From contig NZ_CANLAG010000002.1 in the NCBI RefSeq assembly GCF_947488715.1, positions 434,001 to 498,000 of the forward strand: a stretch of DNA of 64,000 nucleotides, given 5' to 3'. Below are positions 9,502 through 20,304 of this stretch, piece by piece. The notes under the pieces were generated by a model, which had not been told where the DNA came from, searched no databases, and saw only the letters and a list, made by a program, of their open reading frames with translations. How positions within the stretch are numbered: the first letter of the stretch is position 1; each line of letters starts with the position of its first letter. Position numbers and translations under genes: made by a program. The stretch comes from an uncultured Tateyamaria sp. (GTDB taxonomy: Bacteria; Pseudomonadota; Alphaproteobacteria; Rhodobacterales; Rhodobacteraceae).

Positions 9502-9771
9502 ATGGCCGAAAGTGAAACCGAACTGATGCTAAAGGGGTATGGGCTGACGACGGCAGAGATGTTCTATCACATGCCCGACTATTCCCACGTGCTGAACACC
9601 TTTGTCTGGCAGGACTATGATCTGGCGCCGGATCATCCACGGCTGTTTCAGTTCATTGAATTCTGGGCAACGGAGATTGAAGGACTGCTGCATTCCGTGC
9701 GTTTCACTCATCGCAAAATGATCCGGCCAGGCGAGTGGCGGCATGTCTCGGGTGAATTTACGCTACATTGA
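9502..9771 (+). CDS. usg: Usg family protein
   Basis: An 89-residue protein of the alphaproteobacterial Usg family, named for its position near trp genes in some species; its function is unknown. Characteristic residues are SETELMLKGYGLTTAE, YHMPDY, LNTFVWQDYDLAP, and IEGLLHSVRFTH followed by GEWR. ATG 9502 is chosen because it is preceded by AAAAAAGGAG at good spacing; an in-frame upstream ATG at 9430 has none. No trp gene is adjacent here; its neighbours are gyrA (divergent) and a radical SAM gene (convergent). Confidence 0.88.
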   Translation: MAESETELMLKGYGLTTAEMFYHMPDYSHVLNTFVWQDYDLAPDHPRLFQFIEFWATEIEGLLHSVRFTHRKMIRPGEWRHVSGEFTLH

Positions 9772-9774
9772 TTT

Positions 9775-9824
9775 GGTGTGGTTGGTGCACTCTTTGCTTT
9801 GCAAATTCGCCCACCCACCACACC
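9775..9824. terminator. Candidate bidirectional terminator between usg and the radical SAM gene
   Basis: GGTGTGGTTGGTG (9775-9787) and CACCCACCACACC (9812-9824) form a 13-bp stem with one mismatch around a 24-nt loop, starting 3 nt after the usg stop and 15 nt from the stop of the convergent gene. It lacks a clear T-tract. Confidence 0.5.
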
Positions 9825-9839
9825 CGGTGGCCGTGCGCA

Positions 9840-10886
9840 TCAGGCCGAACAGGACGCGCCACCTAGCACACAAAATTTCGAGCAATGCGGGTGATTGAGC
9901 GACACATCCCGTTCCGCATCGGCGAGCGTTTCGCCCAGTTCGAATTGCGGGTCGTAGGGCAGCAGGGTGCACGCCAGCACCGCCGGCGCCGACGCGCCTT
10001 TGCGTTTGACCACCATCCGCGAAGATGAACACATCACCGCTTCTGGGTGCTTGTTCAGGATGCGCCAGCAGTCAGTTGTGATCTCCGGTACTTCGACGCG
10101 CGCGTCCATCTCAGGGAACAAAACGGTCATGCCGGGGTCACGTGAATCGATGTTCCAGCCGTATTTGGCATAGAGCGCCGCATAGCCATCGCGCGCCTCG
10201 GTTTCGCTTTCCGCCATTTCGATCCGTCCGGCCACCGCGAGCCGTGCGCCGATGGAGGCCAGCCAATTGATCCCGGCCACTGTCTTGTCGAAGGTGCCAA
10301 CGCCGCGTTCGGTATCATGCACATGCGGCGCATGGTGGTCGAGGCTGATCCTGAAGGTCAGTTTGTCGCCATAGGTTTCGACCAACTCCACCAGACCGTC
10401 CTTGATTTTGGGACGCATCATCGGGGCCATGGCGTTGGTCAACACCAGCACGTCATAACCACGCACCAGACTGCGGCCAAGCATGTCCAGAAACGCGGGG
10501 TTCATAAACGGTTCACCGCCCGTGAAAGCAATCTCGCGGACATTCCACTGGCGATCTTCGAGCTGGTCCAGATAATCCGACACTTCGTTGGCGGTCATAT
10601 AGACCAGTGCGTCGTTGGTCGGCGAGCTTTCGATATAGCAATTGGTGCATGAGATGTTGCACAAGGTGCCGGTGTTGAACCACAGCGTCTCGGGCTTGGA
10701 CAGGGATACCTTGGCCCGCGCTTCGCCTTTGGCGGTCAATTCGGGGTCTTCAAACTTGCCCAGATTGGCGAGGTCTTTCATCGGTACGTCCAGTCGTTCT
10801 ATCGGTGCATCGGACAGTAGAGGTAAGGCGCGGGCAGGCAAGTGGAAACCGTGTCTGTAACGCGGTGACAGCTTTGTGATAGTCAT
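9840..10886 (-). CDS. Radical SAM protein with cysteine-rich C-terminus
   Basis: A 348-residue radical SAM enzyme. The [4Fe-4S]-SAM motif is CNISCTNC at residues 76-83, followed by the SAM-binding AFTGGEPFMN. The C-terminal third has several further cysteines (TTDCWRI, VMCSSS, LACTLL, HPHCSKFC and a final ASCSA), suggesting an auxiliary cluster of SPASM/Twitch kind. Related proteins in Rhodobacteraceae are annotated only as radical SAM proteins, and I cannot name a substrate. No precursor peptide gene is visible beside it. It is divergent from zwf over a 92-nt gap. Confidence 0.82.
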   Translation of the reverse strand: MTITKLSPRYRHGFHLPARALPLLSDAPIERLDVPMKDLANLGKFEDPELTAKGEARAKVSLSKPETLWFNTGTLCNISCTNCYIESSPTNDALVYMTANEVSDYLDQLEDRQWNVREIAFTGGEPFMNPAFLDMLGRSLVRGYDVLVLTNAMAPMMRPKIKDGLVELVETYGDKLTFRISLDHHAPHVHDTERGVGTFDKTVAGINWLASIGARLAVAGRIEMAESETEARDGYAALYAKYGWNIDSRDPGMTVLFPEMDARVEVPEITTDCWRILNKHPEAVMCSSSRMVVKRKGASAPAVLACTLLPYDPQFELGETLADAERDVSLNHPHCSKFCVLGGASCSA

Positions 10887-10920
10887 ATGGTCGCAAGCGT
10901 CGATGCATGCGTTTCCTGCG

Positions 10921-10960
10921 TTGAGTATGCTTTTGATCTTGCTTATGTTTGCGCAAACAT
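10921..10960 (+). promoter_or_regulatory. zwf promoter with perfect 16-bp palindromic operator
   Basis: ATGTTTGCGCAAACAT at 10945-10960 is a perfect palindrome 18 nt before the zwf start. A possible -35 TTGAGT (10921-10926) and -10 TATGTT (10944-10949) with 17-nt spacing would place the palindrome over the -10. The central TTTGCGCAAA is typical of LacI-family operators, so repression by a sugar-responsive LacI regulator encoded elsewhere is a reasonable inference. Confidence 0.6.
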
Positions 10961-10978
10961 TTCTGAGGAGCCTACGCC

Positions 10979-12426
<1,448 letters not shown>

Positions 12427-12430
<4 letters not shown>

Positions 12431-13095
12431 AACTGATCGAATATCCTGACCGCGAATTGCTGGCCATGGGGCTGGCAGATGTGCTGGCCAGCGAGTTGAA
12501 GAATTGTCTGCTGGTGCATGCGTCTGCGTCCTTTGTGGTGCCGGGCGGTACGACACCTGGCCCGATTTTTGATAGCCTCTGTGCTGCGGATGTTGATTGG
12601 GCGCGGGTCCATGTTCTGCTCAGCGACGAACGCTGGGTGCCAGAAGACCACGACCGGTCCAACGCCAAGCTTTTGCGCGAACGCCTGTTTCAAAGCCGCG
12701 CGGAACAGGCCCAGTTTGTGCCATTCCATCAGGTGGGCGAAACACCGGCGTCGGCGGCGCCGGGCTTGTCGGAGCGCCTTGCCGAACATATGCCGATCTC
12801 TGTGTTGTTGTTGGGCATGGGGGCGGACATGCATACCGCCTCGTTGTTTCCCGGTGCCGAGGGGCTTGAGGCGATGCTTGCGGCGGATGCTCCTCTGGTC
12901 GTTCCTGTGACCGTGGCAGGGCAGGAACCGAGGATCTCATTTTCGGGGCCGGCCCTTGCGGGTGCAATGGCCAAACACCTCGTGATTTTTGGATCAGACA
13001 AGCGTGCCGCGCTGGAGCGGGCACAAGGGTCGAGCGTCACGGATGCGCCGATCCGGGCGGTTATGGATGGGCTGACAGTCCACTGGGCGGAGTAA
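12427..13095 (+). CDS. pgl: 6-phosphogluconolactonase
   Basis: A 222-residue hydrolase of the NagB/DevB type that opens 6-phosphogluconolactone to 6-phosphogluconate. Motifs seen: FVVPGGTTPGPIFD (phosphate loop), HVLLSDERWVPEDHDRSN and LLGMGADMHTASLFPG. The usual G-x-D-GH-AS motif of the family appears here as GADMHTAS. Its start overlaps the zwf stop and pgi follows after 6 nt, giving a three-gene sugar-phosphate operon. Confidence 0.95.
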
Positions 13096-13101
13096 GAGAC
13101 A

Positions 13102-14679
13102 ATGTGGAATGATCTGAAACAGCGGGCGGCCGCAGTGGCCGACCGGTCGATCCTTGGCCTTTTTGACGAGGCGCGCGCAGAGGCATTTTCCGTCCAGACG
13201 CAGCACATGCGCTTTGACTATGCCAAGACCAACATAGACGCGGACACGCGCGCGGCGATGCTTGCGCTTGCTGACGCGTCGGGCGTTGCCGCGCGGCGTG
13301 ATGCGATGTTCAGCGGTGCCAAGATCAACGAAACCGAAGGGCGCGCAGTTTTGCACACTGCTCTGCGCAATCTTGATGGTGGTCCCGTTGTTGTGGACGG
13401 TGTCGATGTGATGCCGGACGTGCTGGCAACGCTTGACCGTATGGCCGCCTATGCGGACGAGGTGCGCAGTGGCACCATCACGGATGTGATCAATATCGGT
13501 ATCGGCGGATCGGATCTTGGTCCGGCCATGGCGGTGCAGGCGCTGTCGCCCTATCACGACGGACCCCGCTGCCATTTTGTGTCCAATGTGGACGGCGCGC
13601 ATATCGCGGATGTCCTTGAGGGGCTGGATGCCAAGACCACGCTGGTCGTGGTGGCGTCCAAGACGTTCACGACAATCGAGACGATGACAAACGCCCGCAC
13701 GGCGCGCGCCTGGATGCTGGATCACGGCGGTGACCCTTCGGCACAGTTCGCGGCACTTTCGACAAATCTGGAAAAGACCTCAGATTTTGGCATTCCCGAG
13801 GCCCGCGTGTTCGGGTTCGAGGATTGGGTCGGTGGCCGCTATTCGATGTGGGGGCCGATTGGTTTGAGCTTGATGATGGCCATTGGGCCTGACGGGTTCC
13901 GTGCTTACCTGCGCGGTGGACAGGACATGGACCGGCACTTTCAGGTGGCCGAAGGCGTTGAGAACATGCCCCTGATGCTCGCTTTGGTGGGCATCTGGCA
14001 CCGGCAGGTTCAGGGTCATGCAACCCGCGCTGTGCTGCCCTATGACCAGCGTTTGGGGCAATTGCCCAATTATCTGCAACAGCTTGAAATGGAATCGAAC
14101 GGCAAGTCGGTGGCCATGGATGGCACGGCATTGCCGGTGCAAAGCGGGCCTGTTGTGTGGGGTGCGCCGGGCACAAACGGACAGCACGCGTTTTACCAGC
14201 TGATCCATCAAGGCACATCTGTGATCCCTTGCGAATTTCTGGTGGCATGTGAGGGACACGAGCCAGAGCTGAAGCATCACCATGATTTGCTTGTGGCAAA
14301 CTGCTTTGCCCAATCCGAGGCGCTGTTGCGCGGGCGCAGTCTGGATGAGGCGCGGGCCAAGGTTGCGGGTTCATTCGAAGGTGCGGAGCTGGAACGCCAA
14401 GCGGCCCACCGGGTGTTTGAGGGCAACCGCCCGTCCACCACGTTGATCTATCCCAAGCTTGATCCGTTTACTCTGGGTCAGATCATTGCGCTCTATGAAC
14501 ACCGTGTGTTTGTTGAGGGGATCATTCTGGGCATCAATTCCTATGATCAGTGGGGCGTGGAGTTGGGCAAAGAATTGGCCACGGCCTTGCAGCCGGTGAT
14601 TGAAGGCACTGCGACAGCGGATGGCAAGGACGGGTCCACGCAGGCCCTGGTGGCATATCTGCACGCACACCGCGCTTGA
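13102..14679 (+). CDS. pgi: Glucose-6-phosphate isomerase
   Basis: A 525-residue isomerase interconverting glucose 6-phosphate and fructose 6-phosphate. PGI signatures are present: [45 protein letters not shown] and [17 protein letters not shown]. It is the last gene of the zwf-pgl-pgi operon and is followed by a clear hairpin terminator 61 nt downstream of the stop. With zwf, it lets fructose 6-phosphate re-enter the oxidative route. Confidence 0.97.
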   Translation: MWNDLKQRAAAVADRSILGLFDEARAEAFSVQTQHMRFDYAKTNIDADTRAAMLALADASGVAARRDAMFSGAKINETEGRAVLHTALRNLDGGPVVVDGVDVMPDVLATLDRMAAYADEVRSGTITDVINIGIGGSDLGPAMAVQALSPYHDGPRCHFVSNVDGAHIADVLEGLDAKTTLVVVASKTFTTIETMTNARTARAWMLDHGGDPSAQFAALSTNLEKTSDFGIPEARVFGFEDWVGGRYSMWGPIGLSLMMAIGPDGFRAYLRGGQDMDRHFQVAEGVENMPLMLALVGIWHRQVQGHATRAVLPYDQRLGQLPNYLQQLEMESNGKSVAMDGTALPVQSGPVVWGAPGTNGQHAFYQLIHQGTSVIPCEFLVACEGHEPELKHHHDLLVANCFAQSEALLRGRSLDEARAKVAGSFEGAELERQAAHRVFEGNRPSTTLIYPKLDPFTLGQIIALYEHRVFVEGIILGINSYDQWGVELGKELATALQPVIEGTATADGKDGSTQALVAYLHAHRA

Positions 14680-14740
14680 CGGATCGAACGGCAAGCGGGC
14701 TGTGACCGAAAGGCGCGCCTGACGGCGCACACGATGCTTT

Positions 14741-14765
14741 CCGCTGCCTCCGGCAGCGGGTTTTT
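14741..14765 (+). terminator. Rho-independent terminator of the zwf-pgl-pgi operon
   Basis: An 8-bp stem CCGCTGCC / GGCAGCGG with loop TCC, followed by G and then TTTTT at 14761-14765. Confidence 0.85.
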
Positions 14766-14879
14766 GGCCTGTGGTGCTGACGGCGCTTTATAATGAACAG
14801 GGTGCAAATCCGCGCGGTGGCCGGCGATAATCCGCCTCAATACGCATGCGACTGGAGGTATTCCTGACCTAACCTGTGG

Positions 14880-14923
14880 TTGCGTAGTGACGGCTTGACG
14901 CAATATTGTTGCGTTGGGCGCAA
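14880..14923 (+). promoter_or_regulatory. Array of TTGCG/CGCAA half-sites upstream of the haem peroxidase gene
   Basis: Half-sites TTGCG (14880-14884), CGCAA (14899-14903), TTGCG (14909-14913) and CGCAA (14919-14923) alternate in orientation; the last three are exactly 10 bp apart. The block lies 42-85 nt before the peroxidase start, between the upstream terminator and an AT-rich leader. One helical-turn spacing is what a tetrameric activator such as an OxyR-type LysR protein would use, but no regulator gene is nearby. The rest of the 285-nt gap 14680-14964 holds the terminator and no gene I can support. Confidence 0.45.
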
Positions 14924-14964
14924 ATTATTTTTGCCTAAATTTTTTTAAACATAGGAGGCCTATT

Positions 14965-16449
14965 ATGGCTGGAACGCATCACGGGCTCACGCGGCTCGAC
15001 CAACTTATGAAAACATGCATTCACGGTGAGGGGCCCGCGCGACCCTTTGCGCAAACATTGGGTCGGGTCATGCCGGCCAATCCAGTGCGGATCAAGAACA
15101 TCACGCATGCGGATGTCATTCAGGCGCTTGATGACCTGTCGCAATCCATGGGTGTCACGGAAAACACCGACGGTCCTGCGGATGCGGGCATGACGTTCTT
15201 TGGTCAATTCGTCGACCATGACATCACGCTCGATGCGACTTCAGCTCTTGGTACGCGCATTGATCCCGCCACCATTCCCAACGTGCGCACGCCCAGCCTT
15301 GATCTGGACTGTGTGTATGGGGCCGGGCCTGAGGCGTCGCCGCATCTGTATGGCGCGGGCGAGGCCGAGCAGTTTCTTGTGCATGGTCGCAAGGACAACC
15401 CGCGTGATCTGGCGCGGACGTGCGCCGGCAAGGCGCTGATCGGTGACCCGCGCAATGACGAGAACATTTTGGTCGCGCAGGTGCAATCGGTGTTCATCGA
15501 GTTGCACAACCTGTTGATGAGCAAACGTGTGGACGCAGGTGCCGAAGCCGACGACATCAAGGCCTGCGCCCATGACGGTATCCCGAAACACATCTGGCAC
15601 GACCATGTCAGCCCACGGCTCAGCAATTTCGAAGAGGTTCGGCGGTTTATCCGACTGCATTATCAGTGGTTGGTGTGGTGTGAATTGCTGCCTGCCTTTG
15701 TCACGCAGGATTGTTTGGACTGGGCGCTGGAACAGAGCGCCTTTGGATGGGACGCCCCTGTGATGCCGGTTGAGTTCACCGGGGCGGGCTACCGGTTTGG
15801 ACATGCGACGACGCAGTTCGAATATGCGCTGACGGATGGTGTTGCCCCTCGCGGTTTCTTTGCCTTGCCCGGATTTGGTCCGCGTCCGGTGGATGGCAAC
15901 ATCGACTATGCGATGTTCTTTGGCATGAACGGTGCGGTGGCGTCGCAAAAGGCGCGGCCCGTGGGACCTGCGCTTGGCATGCCGTTGTTGAACCTGCCGT
16001 TTGTGCATGCCGAAATCGCACTGGCCGATATCGAAGAGACGCTGACCCTCGCGCAGTCGCGCAATCTGGCGCTGCGCAACATGGTGCGCGACCGCTATAC
16101 CTATGAGTTGGCCAGTGGTCAGCAGATGGCGGCGCGCCTTGGCACCAAGCCGGTCGCCGTGCCGGACATCCTCAAGGCCAAGGGCATCACCAAAACGCCC
16201 CTTTGGTTCTACTGCCTGCAAGAGGCCGAGGCCCATGGCGGCGGCAAACTGACGGGCGCAGGCGGGCGGCTGGTGGCATCCGTCTTTGCCAACTTGTTGC
16301 GGCGCGATCCGACGACGTTCCTGCACATCCCGCATTTCAAACCCTGGCACGGTTTCGATGGCCAGCCGAGCATCCTTGCGGGCATGATCGCCTATGTCGA
16401 AGCCAACCGCGATCACATCCATCACGCCGACGATCTGCGCTGCGGCTAG
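14965..16449 (+). CDS. Animal-type haem peroxidase
   Basis: A 494-residue protein of the animal haem peroxidase family (the peroxidase/cyclooxygenase superfamily). The distal-haem motif reads FFGQFVDHDITLD and the proximal-histidine motif YRFGHATTQF; a further motif is QSVFIELHNLL. Such enzymes use hydrogen peroxide to oxidise halides or organic substrates. No signal peptide is visible. ATG 14965 is chosen because AGGAGG precedes it by 5 nt; an in-frame ATG at 14914 has no ribosome site. It is a separate transcription unit, with hairpins before and after. A second haem peroxidase at 53.4 kb is much larger and has a different architecture. Confidence 0.88.
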   Translation: MAGTHHGLTRLDQLMKTCIHGEGPARPFAQTLGRVMPANPVRIKNITHADVIQALDDLSQSMGVTENTDGPADAGMTFFGQFVDHDITLDATSALGTRIDPATIPNVRTPSLDLDCVYGAGPEASPHLYGAGEAEQFLVHGRKDNPRDLARTCAGKALIGDPRNDENILVAQVQSVFIELHNLLMSKRVDAGAEADDIKACAHDGIPKHIWHDHVSPRLSNFEEVRRFIRLHYQWLVWCELLPAFVTQDCLDWALEQSAFGWDAPVMPVEFTGAGYRFGHATTQFEYALTDGVAPRGFFALPGFGPRPVDGNIDYAMFFGMNGAVASQKARPVGPALGMPLLNLPFVHAEIALADIEETLTLAQSRNLALRNMVRDRYTYELASGQQMAARLGTKPVAVPDILKAKGITKTPLWFYCLQEAEAHGGGKLTGAGGRLVASVFANLLRRDPTTFLHIPHFKPWHGFDGQPSILAGMIAYVEANRDHIHHADDLRCG

Positions 16450-16471
16450 TCACACCCGCACGCTGCCGGGG

Positions 16472-16505
16472 CAGGGGTCGCGCATCACGCGCGGCCCCTG
16501 TCTTT
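16472..16505 (+). terminator. Terminator of the haem peroxidase gene
   Basis: CAGGGGTCGCG (16472-16482) pairs with CGCGGCCCCTG (16490-16500) over 11 bp with one G-U pair, loop of 7, followed by TCTTT. Confidence 0.65.
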
Positions 16506-16635
16506 GCGCAGGCCACGCACGCCGTGCTTGCATGCGCGCCACCCCCTTGGCAGGGTTGCCAAATGGGAGGAACGCGCGCGGCCGGTTGGGCGCGCAGTTG
16601 GGCGTTTCGTTGACAGTATTTTGCGGGAGGCGCCG

Positions 16636-18255
16636 ATGCTTGGCCAAATGATGAACTACCCCCTGACCATCGGATCACTGGTGGACCATGCAGCGCGCTA
16701 CCACGCAGGGACCGAGATTGTGTCGGTTAACACATCCGGTGATGTCGAGATGACTGATTGGGGCCGTGTCGGGGCAAACAGCCACCAATTGGGTGACGCC
16801 TTGACCAAGCTGGGGCTAGCCCCCCAGGCCCGGTGCGCCACAATCGCCTGGAACAACCGCCGCCACCTTGAGATCTATTTCGGTGTCTCAGGGGCAGGGT
16901 TTGTCTGTCACACCATCAACCCGCGCCTGTTTCCCGAACAGCTGGTCTATATCATTAACCACGCCGAAGACCGCGTGCTGTTCATCGACCGCACCTTTGT
17001 GCCGCTGGTCAAGGCGATCCGCGACAAGATCCCCGGCGTGGCGCATATCGTGTTGATGGAGGGGCGTGACGATACGCTCGCAGCGGAGATTGATGGGCTT
17101 CAATTCTATGATGAGCTGATTGCCACGGGCGCGCCCACGTTCGACTGGCCTGACTTTGACGAAAATACTGCCTCGTCGCTCTGTTACACCTCTGGGACGA
17201 CCGGCAATCCCAAGGGCGTTCTTTATTCCCACCGTTCGACCGTGCTGCATGCCTTTGCCTCGAACACGCGCGACTGCATCGGCTATTCCGCCCGTGACGT
17301 GGTTTTGCCAGTGGTACCAATGTTCCATGTGAATGCGTGGGGTACGCCCTATGCCTGCGCGCAGGTGGGTGCGCGAATGGTGCTGCCGGGGCCCGGGCTG
17401 GATGGCCCATCGCTGGTCCGGCTGATCGACACATACCGGGTGAACATTGCGCTTGGCGTGCCGACGATCTGGCTGGGTCTTCTGGGCGAGGCCAAGGCGT
17501 CTGGCTCAGACCTCGCCAGTCTGGAACGCACAGTTGTGGGCGGGTCGGCCTGTCCGCCGTCAATGATCACAGCGTTCCGCGAGCAATACGGGGTCGAGTT
17601 GATCCACGCCTGGGGCATGACCGAGATGTCGCCGCTGGGAACATCCAATCAGCCGCTGGCCAAACACGCGGACCTGCCCATCGCGGACCAACATGCTTTG
17701 CGCGAAAACCAGGGCCGCGCGCCGTGGGGCGTCGAGTTGGAGATCATGGACGACGCAGGTCAAGCGCTGCCCCATGACGGGGAGGCGCAGGGCGCGTTGA
17801 TGGTCCGGGGGCACTGGATTCTGGACAGCTATTTCCAAAAGACCACGGACGAAACGCTCACGAATGGCTGGTTTGATACGGGTGACGTGGCGACCATCGA
17901 CGCGGATGGGTATCTGTCGATCAAGGACCGTTCCAAGGACATCATCAAGTCCGGGGGCGAGTGGATTTCGTCGGTCGACCTCGAGAACATCGCGATTGCG
18001 CACCCGGCGCTGGCCGATGCCGCAGTGATTGGCGCGCAGCATGAAACGTGGGATGAACGCCCGGTTCTGATCGCCGTCGCCGCCGAAGGGCAAAGCCCGA
18101 CACAAGAAGAGGTGCTGAGCATCTTTGATGGCAAAATCGCGAAATGGCAGGTGCCGGATATGGTGGTGTTTACCGATGCCCTGCCGCGCAATGCTACGGG
18201 CAAGGTGCTCAAACGCAACTTGCGGGACGATTTCGGGCAGGTTCTGCTTGGCTAG
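16636..18255 (+). CDS. Acyl-CoA ligase, DmdB-like (3-methylmercaptopropionyl-CoA ligase candidate)
   Basis: A 539-residue member of the ANL (AMP-binding) family that activates a carboxylic acid as an acyl-adenylate and then CoA thioester. The P-loop YTSGTTGNPKGV, the A5 motif AWGMTEMSPLGT, the hinge DRSKDIIKSGGEWISS and the catalytic lysine in NATGKVLKRNL are all visible. The N-terminus MLGQMMNYPLTIGSLVDHAA is very close to what I recall of roseobacterial DmdB, which acts in DMSP demethylation; a medium-chain fatty-acid ligase is the alternative. No dmdA, dmdC or dmdD is adjacent. ATG 16636 follows GGGAGG; an earlier in-frame start at 16504 would add a low-complexity tail. Confidence 0.85.
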   Translation: MLGQMMNYPLTIGSLVDHAARYHAGTEIVSVNTSGDVEMTDWGRVGANSHQLGDALTKLGLAPQARCATIAWNNRRHLEIYFGVSGAGFVCHTINPRLFPEQLVYIINHAEDRVLFIDRTFVPLVKAIRDKIPGVAHIVLMEGRDDTLAAEIDGLQFYDELIATGAPTFDWPDFDENTASSLCYTSGTTGNPKGVLYSHRSTVLHAFASNTRDCIGYSARDVVLPVVPMFHVNAWGTPYACAQVGARMVLPGPGLDGPSLVRLIDTYRVNIALGVPTIWLGLLGEAKASGSDLASLERTVVGGSACPPSMITAFREQYGVELIHAWGMTEMSPLGTSNQPLAKHADLPIADQHALRENQGRAPWGVELEIMDDAGQALPHDGEAQGALMVRGHWILDSYFQKTTDETLTNGWFDTGDVATIDADGYLSIKDRSKDIIKSGGEWISSVDLENIAIAHPALADAAVIGAQHETWDERPVLIAVAAEGQSPTQEEVLSIFDGKIAKWQVPDMVVFTDALPRNATGKVLKRNLRDDFGQVLLG

Positions 18256-18276
18256 TGTCGCCCCACGGCGAGACAG

Positions 18277-18311
18277 AAAAAGGGGCGCGCCGGTCGAACC
18301 AGCGTGCCCCC
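18277..18311 (-). terminator. Rho-independent terminator of phoX
   Basis: Read on the minus strand, a 9-bp stem GGGGCACGC / GCGCGCCCC type hairpin (arms 18302-18310 and 18282-18290, one G-U pair) is followed directly by TTTTT (18281-18277). It lies 19 nt after the phoX stop. Confidence 0.8.
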
Positions 18312-18329
18312 AATCTTTCCAACGCAGGG

Positions 18330-20231
18330 TCAGCCCACCATTGCGCCGTCTGTGCGTTTCACCGCAACGATGGACGACCGGGGCAGGGACCCTTCACCGT
18401 CGGGGAACGGCTTGCCGGGGTGCTGGATGCCCACAAACATGGTCCGCTTGTCCGATGACCAGGTCAGGCCGGTCACTTCGGACCCGTTCGGGCCGGTCAG
18501 GAAGCGGCGGATTTCACCGGTCACGGGGTCACCTGCCAGCATCTGGTTGTTGCCCATGCCCTCGAACTCACCCTCATTGTCATCATTGCCATCCGTCTGG
18601 ATCCACATGATGCCGGTCGTGTCGAACTGCATCCCGTCGGGGGCGTTGAACATGTTGCCTTCGTTGATGTTCGACGACCCTTTGTAGGCGCCTTGCTGAT
18701 TGGTGGGATTGCCCGCCATCACGTAAAGGTCCCAGTCAAAGGTGTTTGACGCATGATTGTCGCCATGAGGACGCCAGCGCACGATTTGGCCATAGTTGTT
18801 GGCCTCACGTGGGTTGGGGCCGTTGGCCGCCGTGTCGTCGCCGCCCGCATTGGGCTTGATCCCGCGGTTCTTGTTGTTGGTGAGGCAGCAATAGGCCTCC
18901 ACCGCGGTGGGATTGACGGCGATCCATTCCGGACGGTCCATTGTAGTGGCACCCACCGCTGATGCGGCGATGCGGCTGAAGAGCGCAATTTCCGCCTCGG
19001 ACATGCCGGTGGCTGCGGGTGTCAGCGCCACCCATTCGCCAGACATGTCGTCGTCGAAACGGGCTACGAACAGTTGCCCTTCGCTCAACAGGGTCGAGGT
19101 GTCGCCGCCCGGCACGTACTTGTCCCGGCTGAGCCACTTGTACATGAACTCGCCCCGTTCATCGTCGCCCATGTAGACGGCAACGCGGCCATCGGGGGCC
19201 AGCGCATAGGCGGCGTTCTCATGCTTGAACCGGCCCAGTGCGGTGTGCTTGACTGGTGTGCTGTCAGGATTAGCCGGGTCGATTTCGACGATATAGCCTG
19301 CGCGGTGCGGCTCGTTCGGATTCTTCGAGATGTCAAAGCGCGCGTCGAAACCGTGATAGTTGTAGCGGCCCGGATCAACGTCTGTTTTGACGCCGTAGCG
19401 TTTGAACCCGGCAGCCGTCACGTCGTCCAGCGACGCTTCTTCGGTCGCACCGAAATAGCCGTTAAAGTTCTCTTCGCAGGTCAGATACGTACCCCAGGGC
19501 GTGCGGCCAGAGCCACAGTTGTTGAACGTGCCCAGCGACGCGGTGCCGGTGGGGTCGGCGTCGGTTTTCAGCAGGTCGTGACCGGCAGCGGGGCCGTCGA
19601 TGACCATGGGTGTGTTGTGGTGGATGCGACGGTTATAGGGGCTGTCGACAACCACTTCCCAGCCGTTCTCACCTTCGGTCACTTCCATGACGGACACGCC
19701 CTGGAAGTTCTGCAGACGCAGCACATCGCCAGCAGATGCGGGCTTGCCACCTTCGTTTTCGGGCAGGTTCGTCTTGGTGTTCACATATTCACTGTTCACG
19801 ACCAGCAGTTCGTGATTGCCCACTTTGAACAGCTCCATGCCATCCGTGTTTTCGCCAAACACACGGTCGGACCCTTCGGTGGGGACGCCGGTTGCAGCGT
19901 CAAAGGCGGGTGCGTCGGAAAACAGCGGATCGCCCCAACGCACCAGAACCTCCCATTCGTATCCGTCCGGCACATGCACCGTGCCATCGGTCTGGATCGG
20001 CAGTTGTTCAAAGGCAAAGCGGTCCGACTGACCGGCCACGGCTGTGGTCCCCTTGAGCATCGACGTACCCATGACCGCAGCACCCGACCCAAAGGCCACA
20101 ACGCCGTTCAAGAAACCACGGCGTGAAATCGCTGCTTCGACGACATCATCAAACCCGTTGTGATCCGCGCGCGGAAAATGCAGTTCGTCCCACTCATCCG
20201 GTGACATTTCGGCTTGATCGATATCTTTCAT
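18330..20231 (-). CDS. phoX: PhoX family alkaline phosphatase (Tat-exported)
   Basis: A 633-residue protein of the DUF839/PhoX family, calcium- and iron-dependent phosphatases that release phosphate from organic esters in the periplasm or outside. A twin-arginine signal SRRGFLNGV is at residues 36-44, after an unusually long n-region typical for PhoX. Conserved segments include FNNCGSGRTPWGTYLTCEENFNG (shown in part) and a C-terminal GPNGSEVTGLTWSSD. ATG 20231 has GGGAG just upstream; the longer frame to 20306 has no ribosome site. A candidate Pho box lies 75-106 nt upstream, and a strong terminator follows. Confidence 0.92.
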   Translation of the reverse strand: MKDIDQAEMSPDEWDELHFPRADHNGFDDVVEAAISRRGFLNGVVAFGSGAAVMGTSMLKGTTAVAGQSDRFAFEQLPIQTDGTVHVPDGYEWEVLVRWGDPLFSDAPAFDAATGVPTEGSDRVFGENTDGMELFKVGNHELLVVNSEYVNTKTNLPENEGGKPASAGDVLRLQNFQGVSVMEVTEGENGWEVVVDSPYNRRIHHNTPMVIDGPAAGHDLLKTDADPTGTASLGTFNNCGSGRTPWGTYLTCEENFNGYFGATEEASLDDVTAAGFKRYGVKTDVDPGRYNYHGFDARFDISKNPNEPHRAGYIVEIDPANPDSTPVKHTALGRFKHENAAYALAPDGRVAVYMGDDERGEFMYKWLSRDKYVPGGDTSTLLSEGQLFVARFDDDMSGEWVALTPAATGMSEAEIALFSRIAASAVGATTMDRPEWIAVNPTAVEAYCCLTNNKNRGIKPNAGGDDTAANGPNPREANNYGQIVRWRPHGDNHASNTFDWDLYVMAGNPTNQQGAYKGSSNINEGNMFNAPDGMQFDTTGIMWIQTDGNDDNEGEFEGMGNNQMLAGDPVTGEIRRFLTGPNGSEVTGLTWSSDKRTMFVGIQHPGKPFPDGEGSLPRSSIVAVKRTDGAMVG

Positions 20232-20304
20232 ACCTGGCTCCCTGAGGCTTGGAATTTCACGCTGAATATTGCGTTCGGCCCGCATTAGCCGGGCATCCCA
20301 AAAC

